DNA of 11,070 bases from contig DAOVQG010000152.1 of assembly GCA_030628805.1 (NCBI GenBank), positions 1 to 11,070 on the forward strand, read 5' to 3'. The stretch is from JAGMDK01 sp023128695. Lineage in GTDB: Bacteria > Planctomycetota > Phycisphaerae > UBA1845 > Fen-1342. The first letter of the stretch is position 1; each line of letters begins with the position of its first letter. The notes under the pieces are model-generated. The model did not search any database. It was not told the origin of the DNA and saw nothing but the letters and a program-made list of their open reading frames with translations. The translations under genes and the position numbers were made by a program. Positions 1 to 5,974 of the stretch are shown here, one piece after another.

Positions 1-31
1 CGCTGGGGCTCGCGTCCTGGTACCAACGCTC

Positions 32-76
32 CCGGGGGCTGACGCCCCCGGCTAACAACTTCCGCCCTTTCAGGGC
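32..76. repeat. Two adjacent small hairpins downstream of the PfkB kinase gene
   Basis: Bases 32-39 (CCGGGGGC) pair perfectly with 44-51 around a TGAC loop, and 64-68 (GCCCT) pairs with 72-76 around TTC. Both lie past the stop codon of the minus-strand PfkB gene at 180. They could be REP-like repeats or help end its transcription, although no T-run follows on the minus strand. The rest of 1-179 shows no gene. Confidence 0.55.
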
Positions 77-179
77 TATCATCCGCAACGGGTCACACCG
101 GCAATTCATCCATAAACCCAACCCCGCCAAAACTGTCATGCACCCCGGGTAACCGGTCTTTCCTACCATTATCCGACTA

Positions 180-1085
180 TTACTCGAAACTCGCCATCTC
201 TCGCAGCTCTGCTAAACGCCGCTCGACGTCCGCCGCTGTGACCCGGCTGAGGGCGTCCACCGAGAAGGATTCCAGTACGAATGACGCGACTACCGAGCCG
301 CGGGCCATGGCCGCCCGCAGCGTCTGTCGATCGAACCGCCCCCGCGACGCGAGGTAGCCCATCATGCCGCCGGCAAAGCTGTCGCCGCAGCCGGTCGGGT
401 CGAGCACCCTTTCCGTCGGGTACGGCGGCACGAGAAACAGGTCGTCGTGTGACACGAGCAGGCTGCCATGCTCGCCTTTCTTGATGACCACGAAACGCGG
501 CCCCAGCTTCAGGATCTCGCGGCCGGCGGTTACCAGGTTCATTTGTTGCGTCAGGAGCCGGGCCTCGCCCTCGTTCAGCACCAGCCCGTGGACGACGCCG
601 AGCGTCTTGCGCAATTCATCCGGCTCATTCTCGATCCAGAGGTTCATCGTGTCGCAGACGAGCAGATCCGCCGCGGTAAACTGCCGGGCGAACTCGCGCT
701 GCAAGGCCGGGTGCGTGTTCGCCAGGAAGACATAGCGGCTGTCGGTAAACTCGGGTGGCACGGGGGCACCGTGTTCGGCCAGCACGTTCAATTCGATCCG
801 GAGCGTCTCGGCGCTGTTCATCGCGCCGGTGTAGCGGGCGTGCCAGCGCAGCGTTTTACTGCCCCGGCGGACCTCGACGCCGCTGGTGTCGATCGGCTTG
901 TCGGCCAGGGGCTTGAAGCGGTCCAGGTCGAAGTCTTCGCCGACGACGCCGACCATCCGGACGGGGGTGAACAGCGCGGCGGCTAGAGAGAAGTACACCG
1001 CCGAGCCGCCGAGTGCTTCCTCGACGCGGCCCAGGGGCGTCTCGATGGTGTCGATGGCGATCGAACCGGTGACCAGCAATGACAT
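180..1085 (-). CDS. PfkB-family carbohydrate (ribokinase-like) kinase
   Basis: A 301-residue cytoplasmic kinase expected to phosphorylate a sugar or nucleoside with ATP. The N-terminus (VTGSIAIDTIETPLG) and the glycine pair in EALGGSAVYFSLAAA (about residues 24-37) match the substrate-side motif of the family. The second PfkB signature, DPTGCGDSFAGG, is at 229-240, with D235 as the expected catalytic base. The length is normal (about 300). The start at 1085 is supported by AAGGAG four to five bases upstream. It lies 61 bp downstream of birA on the same strand, so the two may be co-transcribed. The substrate cannot be told from sequence: ribokinase, adenosine kinase and other sugar kinases share these motifs. 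The tail ARGSVVASFVLESF resembles a PfkB subgroup of unassigned substrate. Family assignment is very secure; the specific function is open. Confidence 0.93.
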   Translation of the reverse strand: MSLLVTGSIAIDTIETPLGRVEEALGGSAVYFSLAAALFTPVRMVGVVGEDFDLDRFKPLADKPIDTSGVEVRRGSKTLRWHARYTGAMNSAETLRIELNVLAEHGAPVPPEFTDSRYVFLANTHPALQREFARQFTAADLLVCDTMNLWIENEPDELRKTLGVVHGLVLNEGEARLLTQQMNLVTAGREILKLGPRFVVIKKGEHGSLLVSHDDLFLVPPYPTERVLDPTGCGDSFAGGMMGYLASRGRFDRQTLRAAMARGSVVASFVLESFSVDALSRVTAADVERRLAELREMASFE

Positions 1086-1146
1086 GGCGTCTCCTTATCT
1101 CAGACTCGCCGAAAGGCGTTTGCGCGGCGGGCGCTTTTTCGCTCGC

Positions 1147-1950
1147 TTACCAGACGCGCGTCGTGGTAGCCGCGGCAAAGTGTCTCCTTCCGCCCTGGTC
1201 CAATTCCACGATGACGTCGCCCGTGTCCGAGATGTCGAGCGCCGTGCCCGTGAACACGTGACCGTCGTGCTCCAGTGTAACGCGCGTGCCCACGTCTTCG
1301 CAGCGCGCCCGCCACGCGGCCCGCAGTGCTGCCCAGTCTCGGGGCTCTTGAGCGCTGCTTGCCAGCCAGTCGTCGAGGCGGGCCAACAGCCCGGCGGCGA
1401 GCGCGGCCCGGTCCACCGGCTGGTGGGACTCGCATTCGAGTGAGGTGGCCTTGTCGGCCAGCTCACCTTTGAAATGTCCCCGCTGTTGCAGGCAGTTGAG
1501 CCCCACGCCGATGACGACGGCCCGTCCGTCCGCGTGTGTGCACGACTCGGCCAGCACACCGCCCAGTTTCCGCCGATTCAGCATGATGTCGTTGGGCCAG
1601 CGGACGCCGGGCGAACAATCGGTGGCGGCTTCGATCGCCTCGCAGGCCGCGACGGCGCCCAGCAGGGCGCCATGTGTGAGCACGGGCGAGTCCGCCGCTT
1701 CGTGCAGCAGCACGCTCAAGAGGATAGCCGCGCCGCGCGGAGCTTCCCAGCGGCGACCAAGACGGCCGCGCCCGGCGGTTTGATACTCCGCGCCGGCCAC
1801 CGCCCCGTCGCCGGCATCGGCCGCTCGTCCGAGCAGAAACGCATTCGTGCTGTCGAGCGTCTCATGCACAAAGACCCGGCCGCCGAGCCGACCGAGCGGT
1901 CCGTGCGGCAGCAGATCGTCAACCGTTAGCGGGCGCTGTGGGCTTGTCAT
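1147..1950 (-). CDS. birA: Biotin--[acetyl-CoA-carboxylase] ligase, group I (no DNA-binding domain)
   Basis: Attaches biotin to the carrier domain of acetyl-CoA carboxylase and similar enzymes through biotinyl-AMP. In the 267-residue form the ligase signatures are in order: DSTN (33-36), biotin/AMP loop GRGRLGRRW (60-68), RWPNDI (117-122), KLGGVLAE (128-135) and GVGLN (148-152), followed by a small C-terminal SH3-like domain (about 215-265). There is no N-terminal winged helix, so it is probably not a biotin-operon repressor. The reading frame stays open upstream to 2052, but that extension is read through the octamer repeat at 1983-2009 and gives a low-complexity, unconserved leader, so I chose ATG 1950. 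No strong Shine-Dalgarno is visible there. The gene precedes pfkB on the same strand. Confidence 0.93.
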   Translation of the reverse strand: MTSPQRPLTVDDLLPHGPLGRLGGRVFVHETLDSTNAFLLGRAADAGDGAVAGAEYQTAGRGRLGRRWEAPRGAAILLSVLLHEAADSPVLTHGALLGAVAACEAIEAATDCSPGVRWPNDIMLNRRKLGGVLAESCTHADGRAVVIGVGLNCLQQRGHFKGELADKATSLECESHQPVDRAALAAGLLARLDDWLASSAQEPRDWAALRAAWRARCEDVGTRVTLEHDGHVFTGTALDISDTGDVIVELDQGGRRHFAAATTTRVW

Positions 1951-1982
1951 CGTCGGTATCGTAACATCTTGAAAGGGTTGCA

Positions 1983-2009
1983 AAGTGAGAAGGTGATAAG
2001 GTGATAAGT
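1983..2009. repeat. Short GGTGATAA-type octamer tandem repeat
   Basis: About three copies of an 8-bp unit (AGGTGATA and variants) lie just upstream of birA. The same unit builds the longer inverted array at 8232-8333. It is purine-rich and unlike the surrounding GC-rich DNA. Role unknown. Confidence 0.7.
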
Positions 2010-2040
2010 TGAAGCGTAATAGGATTCGCTCCTTTGCTCT

Positions 2041-2063
2041 CACGGCCGACACGGCCGTGCCAC
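2041..2063. repeat. Solitary half-copy of the CACGGCCGACACGGCC palindromic repeat
   Basis: All 23 bases are identical to the right arms at 4805-4827 and 4922-4944, but the matching left arm (GTGGCACGGCTGTGTC...) is absent here. It is internally palindromic (CACGGCC...GGCCGTG). It is followed at 2071-2088 by a separate 7-bp stem (GCGAGAA/TTCTCGC, loop TCCT). It looks like the remnant of a REP pair. Confidence 0.7.
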
Positions 2064-2138
2064 TCGGCGTGCGAGAATCCTTTCTCGCGCCTACCGGCTG
2101 GTATTCGTGCTGCCGGTCATTCCGAGCTCTTCACCGGG

Positions 2139-2213
2139 GTGTGCCACTGCTCTTGAGCAGCGCCCAAGCTGTCGTTGGTCAGAAGGAGACACTGCTCAAG
2201 AGCAGTGGCACAC
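2139..2213. repeat. Inverted repeat pair, GTGTGCCACTGCTCTTGAGC family, copy 1
   Basis: A 22-bp left arm (2139-2160) is a perfect reverse complement of the right arm (2192-2213), with about 31 bp between. Each arm also contains its own small palindrome (CTGCTCTTGAGCAG). The same arms recur at 8577-8650 with an unrelated spacer. The pair lies past the 3' end of the minus-strand secreted-protein gene, so it may also stabilise or end that transcript. Together with 1983-2088 it fills the gap 1951-2240, in which I see no gene. Confidence 0.9.
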
Positions 2214-2240
2214 AGCACACGCACAATTGTGCACGGCCAT

Positions 2241-3329
2241 TTAACATGCAGTTCGTCGCTGATAGGGATTGGCGGCGCGCAAGCCCACCAGGGCCAGCAT
2301 TCCCAGCACCGCTTCGAATCCGAACAATCCGCAGGCCGGGAACAGCGACAAGAGGCAGTCGTCGTCCGGCTCATCCTCGAACGCGGGTTCGCCGGTGGGC
2401 TGGGTCCGCTCTTGCTGGAGGGCCGTGACCATCTTGCTCGCGGCCGGCTCGCCTTGGGTCGCGGCGATCGCCTCGTTCAACGAAGTGACCGGGGTGCCGA
2501 TCAGGGCGGCCACGCCGACTTGGCCGGCGGTATTGGCCGCGTCCACTTCGACTTGGGCCTTCAGGGTAAACGTTTGGCCAAGCGGGGCCGTATACGGGTA
2601 ATCGAGGATCATGGTCGGGAAGACGATTGACTCGAAGACGCCGAGCTGCTCGTCAATCCCCGAGAGATCGGCGCGGAAGACGCCGTTGGTTGGGAATCGG
2701 CCGCCGGCGGTCACGTCCACCTTCCGATTCGGGCCGCCCTTGACCTCCAGCGTGGCGACGAAAACCTGCCGCGGAGACTGCCCCGCGCTCTCCAGCATGA
2801 CGGTGACGCGGAGGGTGAGTGACGCGCCGGTCAGGTCGGTGACATTATTCCCGGCGAAGACCGCCAGCGCGCCGTCAAGGTACATCCGGCCGGTCACGTC
2901 GACCGTATCACCCACGGCGGCCGGGGAGAAATCAGTCGGCGAATATAGAACCCGGCGGCTCTCGCCCGCGGTCGCCTGCCCGCGGTAGCTGATTTCCGGC
3001 GAGATGCTGTTGAGCACCAGGGTGAGCGCGAATTCCTCAGGGTTGGGCAAGCTCGCCGTGGTCGGGTCGGCGAACTGGGCGGCGGCGACGGCGGCGGCTT
3101 GCTCCTCCTCGTCCACCAGCCTTGCAACCACTTGTAACGGCAGGACAGCGCTGGTTTCGGGATAGGTCTCTGAGACTTGGTCCTGCTCGCCGATCTCGCC
3201 GGCGCGGTACTCCGTCAGCTCGGCCGTCACCTTCCCGGTGGCGGATGTGAGGTCCCCCAGCGCCTGCTGCGTGGGCCAGGCGCTGGCGAGGGCTGCCAAA
3301 AAGCCGAGCACCAATGTACGTGCATGCAT
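2241..3329 (-). CDS. Secreted protein of unknown function with a possible C-terminal sorting tail
   Basis: A 362-residue protein I do not recognise. The N-terminus (residues 1-25, MHARTLVLGFLAALASAW...QALG) looks like a signal peptide cleaved near residue 25. The middle is rich in beta-prone, Thr/Val/Gly stretches such as LTLRVTVMLE and TFTLKAQVEV, with no catalytic motif. After an acidic stretch (FEDEPDDD, 317-324) it ends with three Cys (325, 333, 362), a hydrophobic segment (about 334-350) and R351/R358/R359. This arrangement recalls Cys-hydrophobic-Arg C-terminal surface-sorting tails, but here the basic end is longer and less compact than usual. Start 3329 is supported by GGAGGA eight to nine bases upstream. 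It is transcribed divergently from obg. Confidence 0.85.
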   Translation of the reverse strand: MHARTLVLGFLAALASAWPTQQALGDLTSATGKVTAELTEYRAGEIGEQDQVSETYPETSAVLPLQVVARLVDEEEQAAAVAAAQFADPTTASLPNPEEFALTLVLNSISPEISYRGQATAGESRRVLYSPTDFSPAAVGDTVDVTGRMYLDGALAVFAGNNVTDLTGASLTLRVTVMLESAGQSPRQVFVATLEVKGGPNRKVDVTAGGRFPTNGVFRADLSGIDEQLGVFESIVFPTMILDYPYTAPLGQTFTLKAQVEVDAANTAGQVGVAALIGTPVTSLNEAIAATQGEPAASKMVTALQQERTQPTGEPAFEDEPDDDCLLSLFPACGLFGFEAVLGMLALVGLRAANPYQRRTAC

Positions 3330-3398
3330 GGTATGTCTCCTCCGAGTTCGCCGGTCGCGGTCAAGTTGAGCCGCGCATCTCGGCCGAACGACATGGTT

Positions 3399-3427
3399 AG
3401 GATAGACCTTTTTTCACGCAACGACAA
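3399..3427 (-). promoter_or_regulatory. Candidate sigma-70-like promoter for the secreted protein
   Basis: On the minus strand, a TTGTCG -35 (3427-3422) and a TATCCT -10 (3404-3399) are separated by exactly 17 bp. Each matches the consensus at four of six positions. This gives a leader of about 60 bases to ATG 3329. It is a pattern match only. Confidence 0.4.
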
Positions 3428-3445
3428 CCATACGAGCCGCGGGCA

Positions 3446-3574
3446 GACTTGACAGGTGGGCGTCAGGATAGTGGGTAAACTGGTGGGGCGGCCCTCCGCG
3501 GCCGTCAGCGGACCGTACTGGCGGGCACGGAGGCCCGCCCCACCCACTATGTTGACGCTCACCCGACTTGACAG
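3446..3574. mobile_element. Palindromic MITE-like element (3456-3564) with a 10-bp flanking direct repeat
   Basis: GACTTGACAG occurs at 3446-3455 and again at 3565-3574. Between them is a 109-bp segment whose ends are inverted repeats: GTGGGCGTCAGGATAGTGGG on the left pairs, with few mismatches, with CCCACTATGTTGACGCTCAC on the right. Inside them a second pair of GC-rich arms (3482-3506 and 3520-3544, GGTGGGGCGG...) is imperfect, with about four mismatches. It encodes nothing. A direct repeat bounding an inverted-repeat unit is the footprint expected of transposition. It occupies the divergent gap between the secreted-protein gene and obg, ending 30 bp before the obg start. Confidence 0.6.
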
Positions 3575-3603
3575 CCCCGCCCGCCCGCGTTGCAGTCACA
3601 ATC

Positions 3604-4758
3604 ATGCGACGTGCTTCCGGCAGTCTTCGGCTCTTCGTGGACGAGGCCACGATCCAGGTCCGTGGCGGCAAGGGCGGCAATGGCTGCGTGAGCTTCCGCC
3701 GCGAGAAGTTCATCCCCAAAGGCGGGCCGAACGGCGGTGACGGGGGCAACGGCGGCTCGGTCATCTTGGTCGCCCAGGCCGGCGTGGACACGCTCCTGGA
3801 CCTCTCCGGCCGGCATCACTACTTCGCCGAGAAGGGACGACCCGGATCCGGCGCCAATTGCACCGGCCGCAGTGGCAAAGACCTGCTCGTGACCGTGCCC
3901 ACCGGGACCCTGGTCTACAACGCCGAGACCGAACGCCTGCTCAAGGATCTGGTGGAGGATGGCCAGACCGTCTGCGTGGCGCGCGGCGGACATGGGGGCC
4001 GCGGCAACGCCCGCTTCGCTACTTCGACTCACCAGACGCCGCGCGAGGCGGAACCGGGTACCAAGGGACAAGAGCGGACGCTGCGCCTGGAATTGAAGCT
4101 GATCGCGGACGTCGGCTTCGTCGGCTTGCCCAATGCGGGTAAGAGCACGCTGCTGGCATGCTTGACCCGGGCCCGGCCGAAGATCGCCGACTATCCGTTC
4201 ACCACGCGCGAGCCGTACTTGGGCATCACGGAATTGGCGGGGTTTCGACGGCTGGTGTTGGCGGACCTGCCGGGCCTGATCGAGGGGGCGCACGAAGGCG
4301 TCGGCCTGGGCGACGCTTTTCTCAAACACATCGAGCGGACGCGGGTCATCCTGCATATGATCGACCTGTGTCCGCCGCCTGGTGCCCCCTCGCCGGCCCA
4401 GGCCTATCGCACCATTCGCAACGAATTGGAGAAATACAGCACGAAGCTGGCGCAGCGCACAGAACTCGTGGTCGGCAACAAGATGGACTTGACGGAGGCT
4501 CCGGCCGCACTCGAAGAATTACGCCGGGAACTCGGCCAAGCGGTGCCGGGAATCTCCGGCGTTAGCGGCCTGGCGCTGAAGGAGTTGTCCGAGGCGTTGT
4601 GGACGGCTGTAGAGCAGGCCCGGGCAATCGAGCAGCAACAGGAGCCGCTCCGAATCGACCTGGAACGGTCGCCGCAAGTGAAAAGCGGGGAAGACTCGAG
4701 CGGGTGCCCCGCCCCGTTTCGCCGACCTGGAGGGCCGGCGAACGGGGCGGGGGACTGA
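3604..4758 (+). CDS. obg: GTPase Obg/CgtA, C-terminus ending in a repeat
   Basis: A ribosome-associated GTPase of late 50S assembly and stress signalling. In the 384-residue form the glycine-rich Obg fold covers about 10-165 (FVDEATIQVRGGKGGNGCVS, then GGPNGGDGGNGG), followed by the G domain: P-loop GLPNAGKST (174-182), G2 PFTT (198-201), G3 DLPGLIEGAH (221-230), NKMD (292-295) and G5-like SGVSG (318-322). ATG 3604 is preferred over TTG 3568, because the upstream TTG lies in the direct repeat of the adjacent element. It still leaves about nine residues before FVDEA, and no clear Shine-Dalgarno is visible. No OCT domain is present. The last ~21 residues (SGEDSSGCPAPFRRPGG...) and the TGA stop come from the hairpin/repeat at 4707-4762, so the original tail was probably altered. 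Confidence 0.95.
   Translation: MRRASGSLRLFVDEATIQVRGGKGGNGCVSFRREKFIPKGGPNGGDGGNGGSVILVAQAGVDTLLDLSGRHHYFAEKGRPGSGANCTGRSGKDLLVTVPTGTLVYNAETERLLKDLVEDGQTVCVARGGHGGRGNARFATSTHQTPREAEPGTKGQERTLRLELKLIADVGFVGLPNAGKSTLLACLTRARPKIADYPFTTREPYLGITELAGFRRLVLADLPGLIEGAHEGVGLGDAFLKHIERTRVILHMIDLCPPPGAPSPAQAYRTIRNELEKYSTKLAQRTELVVGNKMDLTEAPAALEELRRELGQAVPGISGVSGLALKELSEALWTAVEQARAIEQQQEPLRIDLERSPQVKSGEDSSGCPAPFRRPGGPANGAGD
4707..4752. repeat. GC-rich hairpin inside the 3' end of obg
   Basis: CCCCGCCCCGTTTCGCCG (4707-4724) pairs with CGGCGAACGGGGCGGGG (4736-4752) with a single unpaired base, leaving an 11-base loop. Six bases later the obg reading frame stops. There is no T-run, so it is a poor intrinsic terminator. 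Its right arm is the start of the module duplicated at 4838 onward. Confidence 0.75.
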
Positions 4759-4949
4759 TTGGGGGTGGCACGGCTGTGTCAGCCGTGTGCGGAATGCAGG
4801 TATTCACGGCCGACACGGCCGTGCCACCCATCGGCCCGGAGGGCCGGCGAATGGGGCGGGGGACTGATTGGAGACGGCTGTGTGGCACGGCTGTGTCAGC
4901 CGTGTGCGGAACGCAGGTATTCACGGCCGACACGGCCGTGCCACCCATC
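4729..4949. repeat. Tandemly duplicated palindromic (BIME-like) module
   Basis: Two direct copies: 4729-4837 and 4838-4949. Each begins GGAGGGCCGGCGA, contains GGGGACTGATTGG, and then carries an inverted pair: left arm GTGGCACGGCTGTGTCAGCC... (4765-4787; 4882-4904) and right arm CACGGCCGACACGGCC... (4805-4827; 4922-4944). Copy 2 has 8 extra bases before its left arm and a few substitutions. Just past copy 2, AATCAGTCCCC (4974-4984) is an inverted match to the GGGGACTGATT edge. The module lies between obg and the phosphatase gene. A TATACT hexamer at 4963-4968 could be a -10 for the latter, but it has no good -35. Confidence 0.85.
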
Positions 4950-5022
4950 GGCACCGGTATTGTATACTCGAATCAGTCCCCCGACCCGCCGCTACAGAAC
5001 CATGGCGATGGACGGTTGAGAC

Positions 5023-5598
5023 ATGAACCCTGCTGCAAAACGACGATTACAAGTCGCGCTCGGGCTCGCGGCGGTCATCGCCCTGGCGGCGGGCACCGGA
5101 TTCTGGCGGCACGCCACCCGGCTGCCGAAGCGTTTCGCGGTCGTGGCGGAGGGGCGCCTATATCGTAGCGGCGAGGTCACGCCTGAGCACCTGGAACGGC
5201 TGCAACGCGACTACGGCATCGGCCGGATCATCTGTCTTTTGAATCCGGAGGCACAAGTGACCGTGACCGAGCGCGCCGCGGCCGAGCGGCTGGGTCTCGA
5301 ATGGCGTAACGTGCCTCTGACCGGCGACGGCGCCAGCACGCCGGAGGATCGCCGCCGTATCATTGAACTGCTGACCGCTCCAGACTCCCCGCCGACGCTG
5401 GTCCACTGTGCCGCCGGCGTCAACCGCACGGGCCTGGCGGTGGGCCTGTACCGTCTGCACTGCCAGGGCTGGACGCTGGAGCAGGTGCTGGCTGAGATGC
5501 GCGCGTTCGATTTCGAGGACCTGCCCGGCAAGCACGACAACCTCCGCCAGGCCTTGGCGGCCGAAGCTGAGGCTGCCCGGGCGGACCAACCGGAGTAG
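5023..5598 (+). CDS. Membrane-anchored dual-specificity/tyrosine phosphatase-like protein
   Basis: A 191-residue protein of the cysteine-dependent phosphatase fold. A hydrophobic stretch at residues 10-27 (QVALGLAAVIALAAGTGF) after a basic start acts as a signal anchor, so the catalytic domain probably lies outside the cytoplasmic membrane. The domain opens with RLYRSGEVTPEHLERL (45-60) and carries the P-loop HCAAGVNRTG (128-137), fitting HCX5R with C129 as nucleophile and R135 binding phosphate. D102 (LTGDGAS) is a candidate general acid. The downstream FEDLPGKHDNL fits the closing helices of DSP-like enzymes. The substrate may be a phosphoprotein, inositol phosphate or another phosphomonoester; sequence alone does not decide. 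No strong Shine-Dalgarno precedes ATG 5023. It follows obg by 264 bp of repeats, so it probably has its own promoter. Confidence 0.88.
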   Translation: MNPAAKRRLQVALGLAAVIALAAGTGFWRHATRLPKRFAVVAEGRLYRSGEVTPEHLERLQRDYGIGRIICLLNPEAQVTVTERAAAERLGLEWRNVPLTGDGASTPEDRRRIIELLTAPDSPPTLVHCAAGVNRTGLAVGLYRLHCQGWTLEQVLAEMRAFDFEDLPGKHDNLRQALAAEAEAARADQPE

Positions 5599-5776
5599 TG
5601 GGCGCCGGGCGGCTCCGGCAGGGAGTGTGAAGTCGCCCTTGCATCTCCACTCGCGCTCATGAAGCCAGCTTATCCAACAGGCGGGTGAACTGTTACCATC
5701 CTGTCGAAATAGAACCTCCTTTGATTATCTTGCAACTTGTTGTCTGATATTACTCCGCGGTACGAAGAACCCGGGA

Positions 5777-5974
5777 TTACGCGTTTCGTGCCGCGGATTG
5801 GGCCCGGTTTTGGTAAACGGCCAGCGCGATCGCCAGCCCAATCCCGATCCCCAGCCCGACAACGAACGAGAACGGCTCGTCCCCCGGCGGCCGCAGCCAC
5901 GGCACCCAATGCCGAGCCAACACAGCCGCCAAGAACACCACAACGCTTACATGCCGGATATACAGCCTGCTCAT
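5777..5974 (-). CDS. Small two-helix membrane protein
   Basis: A 65-residue protein I do not recognise. Two hydrophobic segments are visible, about residues 9-27 (VSVVVFLAAVLARHWVPWL) and 37-53 (FVVGLGIGIGLAIALAV), with a short polar loop (RPPGDEP) between and a basic tail. Its ATG (5974-5972) overlaps the TGA of the upstream membrane protein as ATGA, so translation is likely coupled and the two products may act together. It lies next to a 178-bp convergent gap (5599-5776) in which I see only a weak GCCGG/CCGGC hairpin at 5604-5619. Coding status rests on the overlap and the hydrophobic pattern. Confidence 0.7.
   Translation of the reverse strand: MSRLYIRHVSVVVFLAAVLARHWVPWLRPPGDEPFSFVVGLGIGIGLAIALAVYQNRAQSAARNA

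Noticed and set aside
1951..2052. N-terminal extension of BirA to 2052
   Set aside because: It is translated from the octamer repeat and has no ligase similarity; ATG 1950 gives a normal group I enzyme.
3568..3603. TTG start for Obg at 3568
   Set aside because: The TTG lies in the flanking direct repeat and adds 12 unconserved residues; ATG 3604 is nearer the conserved FVDEA start.
3559..4356. A 265-codon open frame on the minus strand
   Set aside because: It lies wholly opposite obg, whose motifs are unambiguous; no family features are seen.
4707..4752. Intrinsic terminator for obg
   Set aside because: The stem is strong, but it lies inside the coding frame and no T-run follows.
5604..5619. 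Terminator between the phosphatase gene and the convergent small membrane-protein gene
   Set aside because: The stem is only GCCGG/CCGGC, with no T-run; too weak to call.
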